Of a stretch of DNA of 64,000 nucleotides, positions 62,314 to 64,000 are shown piece by piece. The notes below the pieces were generated by a model that had not been told where the DNA came from, did not search any database, and worked only from the letters and a program-made list of their open reading frames with translations. Every line of letters starts with the position of its first letter. Within the stretch, counting starts at the first letter, position 1. Both the position numbers and the translations under genes were made by a program. Where the stretch lies: contig JAAVLZ010000008.1 in assembly GCA_012034405.1 (NCBI GenBank), positions 62,001 to 126,000 of the forward strand. Direction: 5' to 3'. The stretch comes from Oscillospiraceae bacterium HV4-5-C5C. Lineage in GTDB: Bacteria; Bacillota; Clostridia; Saccharofermentanales; Fastidiosipilaceae.

Positions 62314-63077
62314 CCACCATCAACCGGCAGAATGGCACCGCTGACGTAGCTGGATGCCGGCGCAGCTAAAAATATGGCCGCGGTATCCAGTTCACCAGCT
62401 TTGCCATAGCGCTGCATAGGGATGGCAGTCCGGGCATATTGAGTGAACCACTCTGTTTCGAGCGTGTCTTTGGTAAGCGGCGTCCAAAAATAGCCCGGAC
62501 AGATAGCGTTAACGGTTATGCCATGTTTACTCCATTCTGCAGCTAAGGCGCGGGTAAGGTTAACGACCCCGCCTTTTGCGGCATGATAAGGAGCGGCTGG
62601 CGCGATATTATTCCCCACCAGGCCGTACATGGAAGCAATATTGATCATCCGGCCATACTTAGCGGGAATCATGGCCTTTTTGGCAACCTCCCGCGCCATT
62701 TTAAAGCTGCCGGTCAGATCAATCTCCAGTTCATGGGCAAATTGCTCATCTGTAATGTCCTCAGCCGGAGCTACCGCTCCGGTGCCCGCATTATTGATCA
62801 GGATATCAATCCGGCCAAAATGGTCCAGAACCGTTTTAACCGCTGCCTGGACCTGACTGGTATCAGTGACATCGCAGCGAACAGCCAGCGTATTGGTATG
62901 GTAGTCCGCAGCAAGCTCCGCAGCCACCGCGTCAATCTTCTCCTGCCGTCTTGCCAGCGCCACTACCGTACAGCCGCTGAGCCAGCGCTTTGGCCATCTG
63001 CACCCCCAAGCCGGTTGAACAGCCTGTTACAATAGCCACCTGTCCGGTCAGATCAAAATAATGCTGTATAATTTCAT
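62298..63077 (-). pseudogene. Frame-disrupted short-chain dehydrogenase/reductase
   Basis: Homologous to gluconate-5-dehydrogenase-like SDR enzymes. The intact part from GTG 62963 covers about 221 residues: catalytic YHAAKGG (Tyr and Lys), INNAGTGAV, ALARRQEKI, and ending GAILPVDGGYTCI. The N-terminal Rossmann part (TGQVAIVTGCSTGLG) lies in a different frame just upstream, at about 62976-63057, with the break near CAGCGGCTG (about 62973-62981). The best initiator, ATG 63077 after AAAGGAG, is in a third frame. Two shifts may therefore separate start, cofactor loop and catalytic domain; one shift suffices if a TTG start near 63107 is used. It may be a real pseudogene or reading error. The stop overlaps the GH38 end by 16 bases. 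Confidence 0.8.
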
Positions 63078-63184
63078 GCTCCTTTCTGCCAAGCAAGTCT
63101 CATGCTATACTATCGGCGATGATGTTATTGTAATATATTTATTTTTATTGTTCATCACAATACATAAGAAAGTTTGGCAGGATG

Positions 63185-64000
63185 ATGCATATTCAGCGCA
63201 ATTATTCAAGACAGGTAGCAGGGTGGCAAAAGGTCAGCTTTGGTCTGGGGTGCACCGGGATCCTGGCGGTCTGCCTGCTGCTGAGCCATTATAATATTTT
63301 GCAGGGAGATGATTTTCTGCATATGGCCATAGGCGGCCAGGCTCACGGCCGCTTTACGGCTGCAGACTGGCTGCAGAGCTGGCATGACGACTATTTTTAT
63401 ACGAACGGACGGATGGCTGACGCCCTGCTGCGATTAGTCCTGCGGCCAGGCGTACCCGCGGCCCGCCTGATCATTGGTCTGACCCTGGCGGCGCTGATCG
63501 CGGCGCTTTATAATCTCAGCCGGCTAAGCAGTCCTGGTCTGTATCAGGAAGCCCCCGGACCGAGTACAGCCTGGGCTATGATCTGCTTTGGAGCCTTCAG
63601 CCTGTTGCTTTATAGCCACCCTTATATTTATGCCGACTGCATCGGCTGGTTTTCCGGTGCTGTCAACTACCTGTTACCCAGCAGTCTGATTTTACTGGGG
63701 CTGCTGCCGTCTTTCTATTGGTCAGCCGGCCTGAAGCCGCCAGCTGCGGTCCTAATCATATCCACCCTGTGCCTGATAACCGGTCAGCTGGCGCACGAAC
63801 AAACGGATCTGGCAGTGCTCTTCTACTTTATAACCTTGCTGCTGTACAGTAGCCTGAAGCGCCGTTATCTGACCAAGGGCCAATATGCTCAGATTTTGCT
63901 GAGTCTCTTGATCTCAGGCTTTCATTTTTCTGCTCCGGGTATCCGCCGCCGCCTGTCCAGCCTGCCCGTCTCCAGTGGCGATCAGCCGCTGATCAGGCTA
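63185..64000 (+). CDS. Polytopic membrane protein, DUF6056-like (3' end outside window)
   Basis: An open frame running off the right edge, at least 272 residues. A hydrophobic helix near residues 20-38 is followed by LQGDDFLHMA and by WHDDYFYTNGRMADALL, then more helices (ARLIIGLTLAALIAALY, WAMICFGAFSLLLYS) with WFSGAVNYLLPSSLILL (near 150) between. The DDF, NGR and W..GAVNYLLP arrangement is reminiscent of DUF6056 membrane proteins, thought to be glycosyltransferase-like. The start may be at ATG 63182 or 63185 after GGCAGG; the weak ribosome binding site leaves the start unsure. It is divergent from the disrupted dehydrogenase. Confidence 0.7.
   Translation, partial: MHIQRNYSRQVAGWQKVSFGLGCTGILAVCLLLSHYNILQGDDFLHMAIGGQAHGRFTAADWLQSWHDDYFYTNGRMADALLRLVLRPGVPAARLIIGLTLAALIAALYNLSRLSSPGLYQEAPGPSTAWAMICFGAFSLLLYSHPYIYADCIGWFSGAVNYLLPSSLILLGLLPSFYWSAGLKPPAAVLIISTLCLITGQLAHEQTDLAVLFYFITLLLYSSLKRRYLTKGQYAQILLSLLISGFHFSAPGIRRRLSSLPVSSGDQPLIRL

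Noticed and set aside
1-64000. rRNA, tRNA, insertion sequences, prophage or conjugative genes
   Set aside because: No transposase, integrase, phage protein or recognisable stable RNA gene was found on either strand.

Overview
The window looks like the chromosome of a Gram-positive, probably clostridial (Firmicutes) carbohydrate and nucleobase degrader. Supporting signs are the strong AGGAGG-type ribosome binding sites, lipoprotein-anchored ABC binding proteins with Ser/Thr/Ala-rich linkers, LplB/YtcP-type permeases, a YesM/YesN-like two-component pair, a PucR regulator and many operons with 4-base ATGA overlaps. I found no rRNA, tRNA, insertion sequence, phage gene or CRISPR array. The genus cannot be told from the sequence alone.

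Layout. (1) 1-4380, plus strand: two sugar ABC permeases (the first cut by the window edge), an RpiR-type regulator and a DUF4127 protein. (2) 4493-20574, minus strand: a xylan/arabinoxylan island. From its promoter near 20025 it runs leader peptide candidate, GH43, GH39, GH51, GH3, alpha/beta hydrolase, two xylose-isomerase-like TIM barrels and a sialate-O-acetylesterase-type esterase, followed by an AraC regulator and a second GH3 that appear to have their own promoters. A small cupin lies upstream. None of the glycosidases has a signal peptide, so they should act on imported oligosaccharides. (3) 21000-33597, plus strand: a pyrimidine-degradation operon. It encodes an NMT1/ThiY-like ABC importer, dihydropyrimidinase, a shortened dihydropyrimidine dehydrogenase, PucR, a class III aminotransferase, an N-carbamoyl-beta-alanine amidohydrolase-like enzyme and an iron alcohol dehydrogenase. 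This is a full route from uracil to beta-alanine and, by inference, 3-hydroxypropionate. (4) 33625-41833: a small membrane diguanylate cyclase, a histidine phosphatase and a 2060-residue GGDEF-EAL-PAS/GAF-GGDEF protein. (5) 42004-47438, minus strand: a three-subunit molybdenum hydroxylase, a MocA-like/ModE-like fusion and a ROK protein. (6) 47602-58759: a YesM/YesN pair diverging from a sugar ABC transporter operon that also carries a large unrecognised protein and a GH28 enzyme. (7) 58894-64000: a NifU-like mini-protein, a GH38 alpha-mannosidase, a frame-disrupted short-chain dehydrogenase and the start of a polytopic membrane protein that runs off the right edge.

The most unusual items are the pyrimidine-operon binding protein, whose two homology blocks are in swapped order (a natural circular permutation, unless it is an assembly artefact); the dihydropyrimidine dehydrogenase, which keeps the N-terminal Fe-S module but lacks the FAD and NAD(P)H domains; the EAL-first giant c-di-GMP protein; the MocA-like domain with a degenerate nucleotide-binding loop fused to a ModE-like helix-turn-helix; and the unrecognised 813-residue protein in the GH28 operon.
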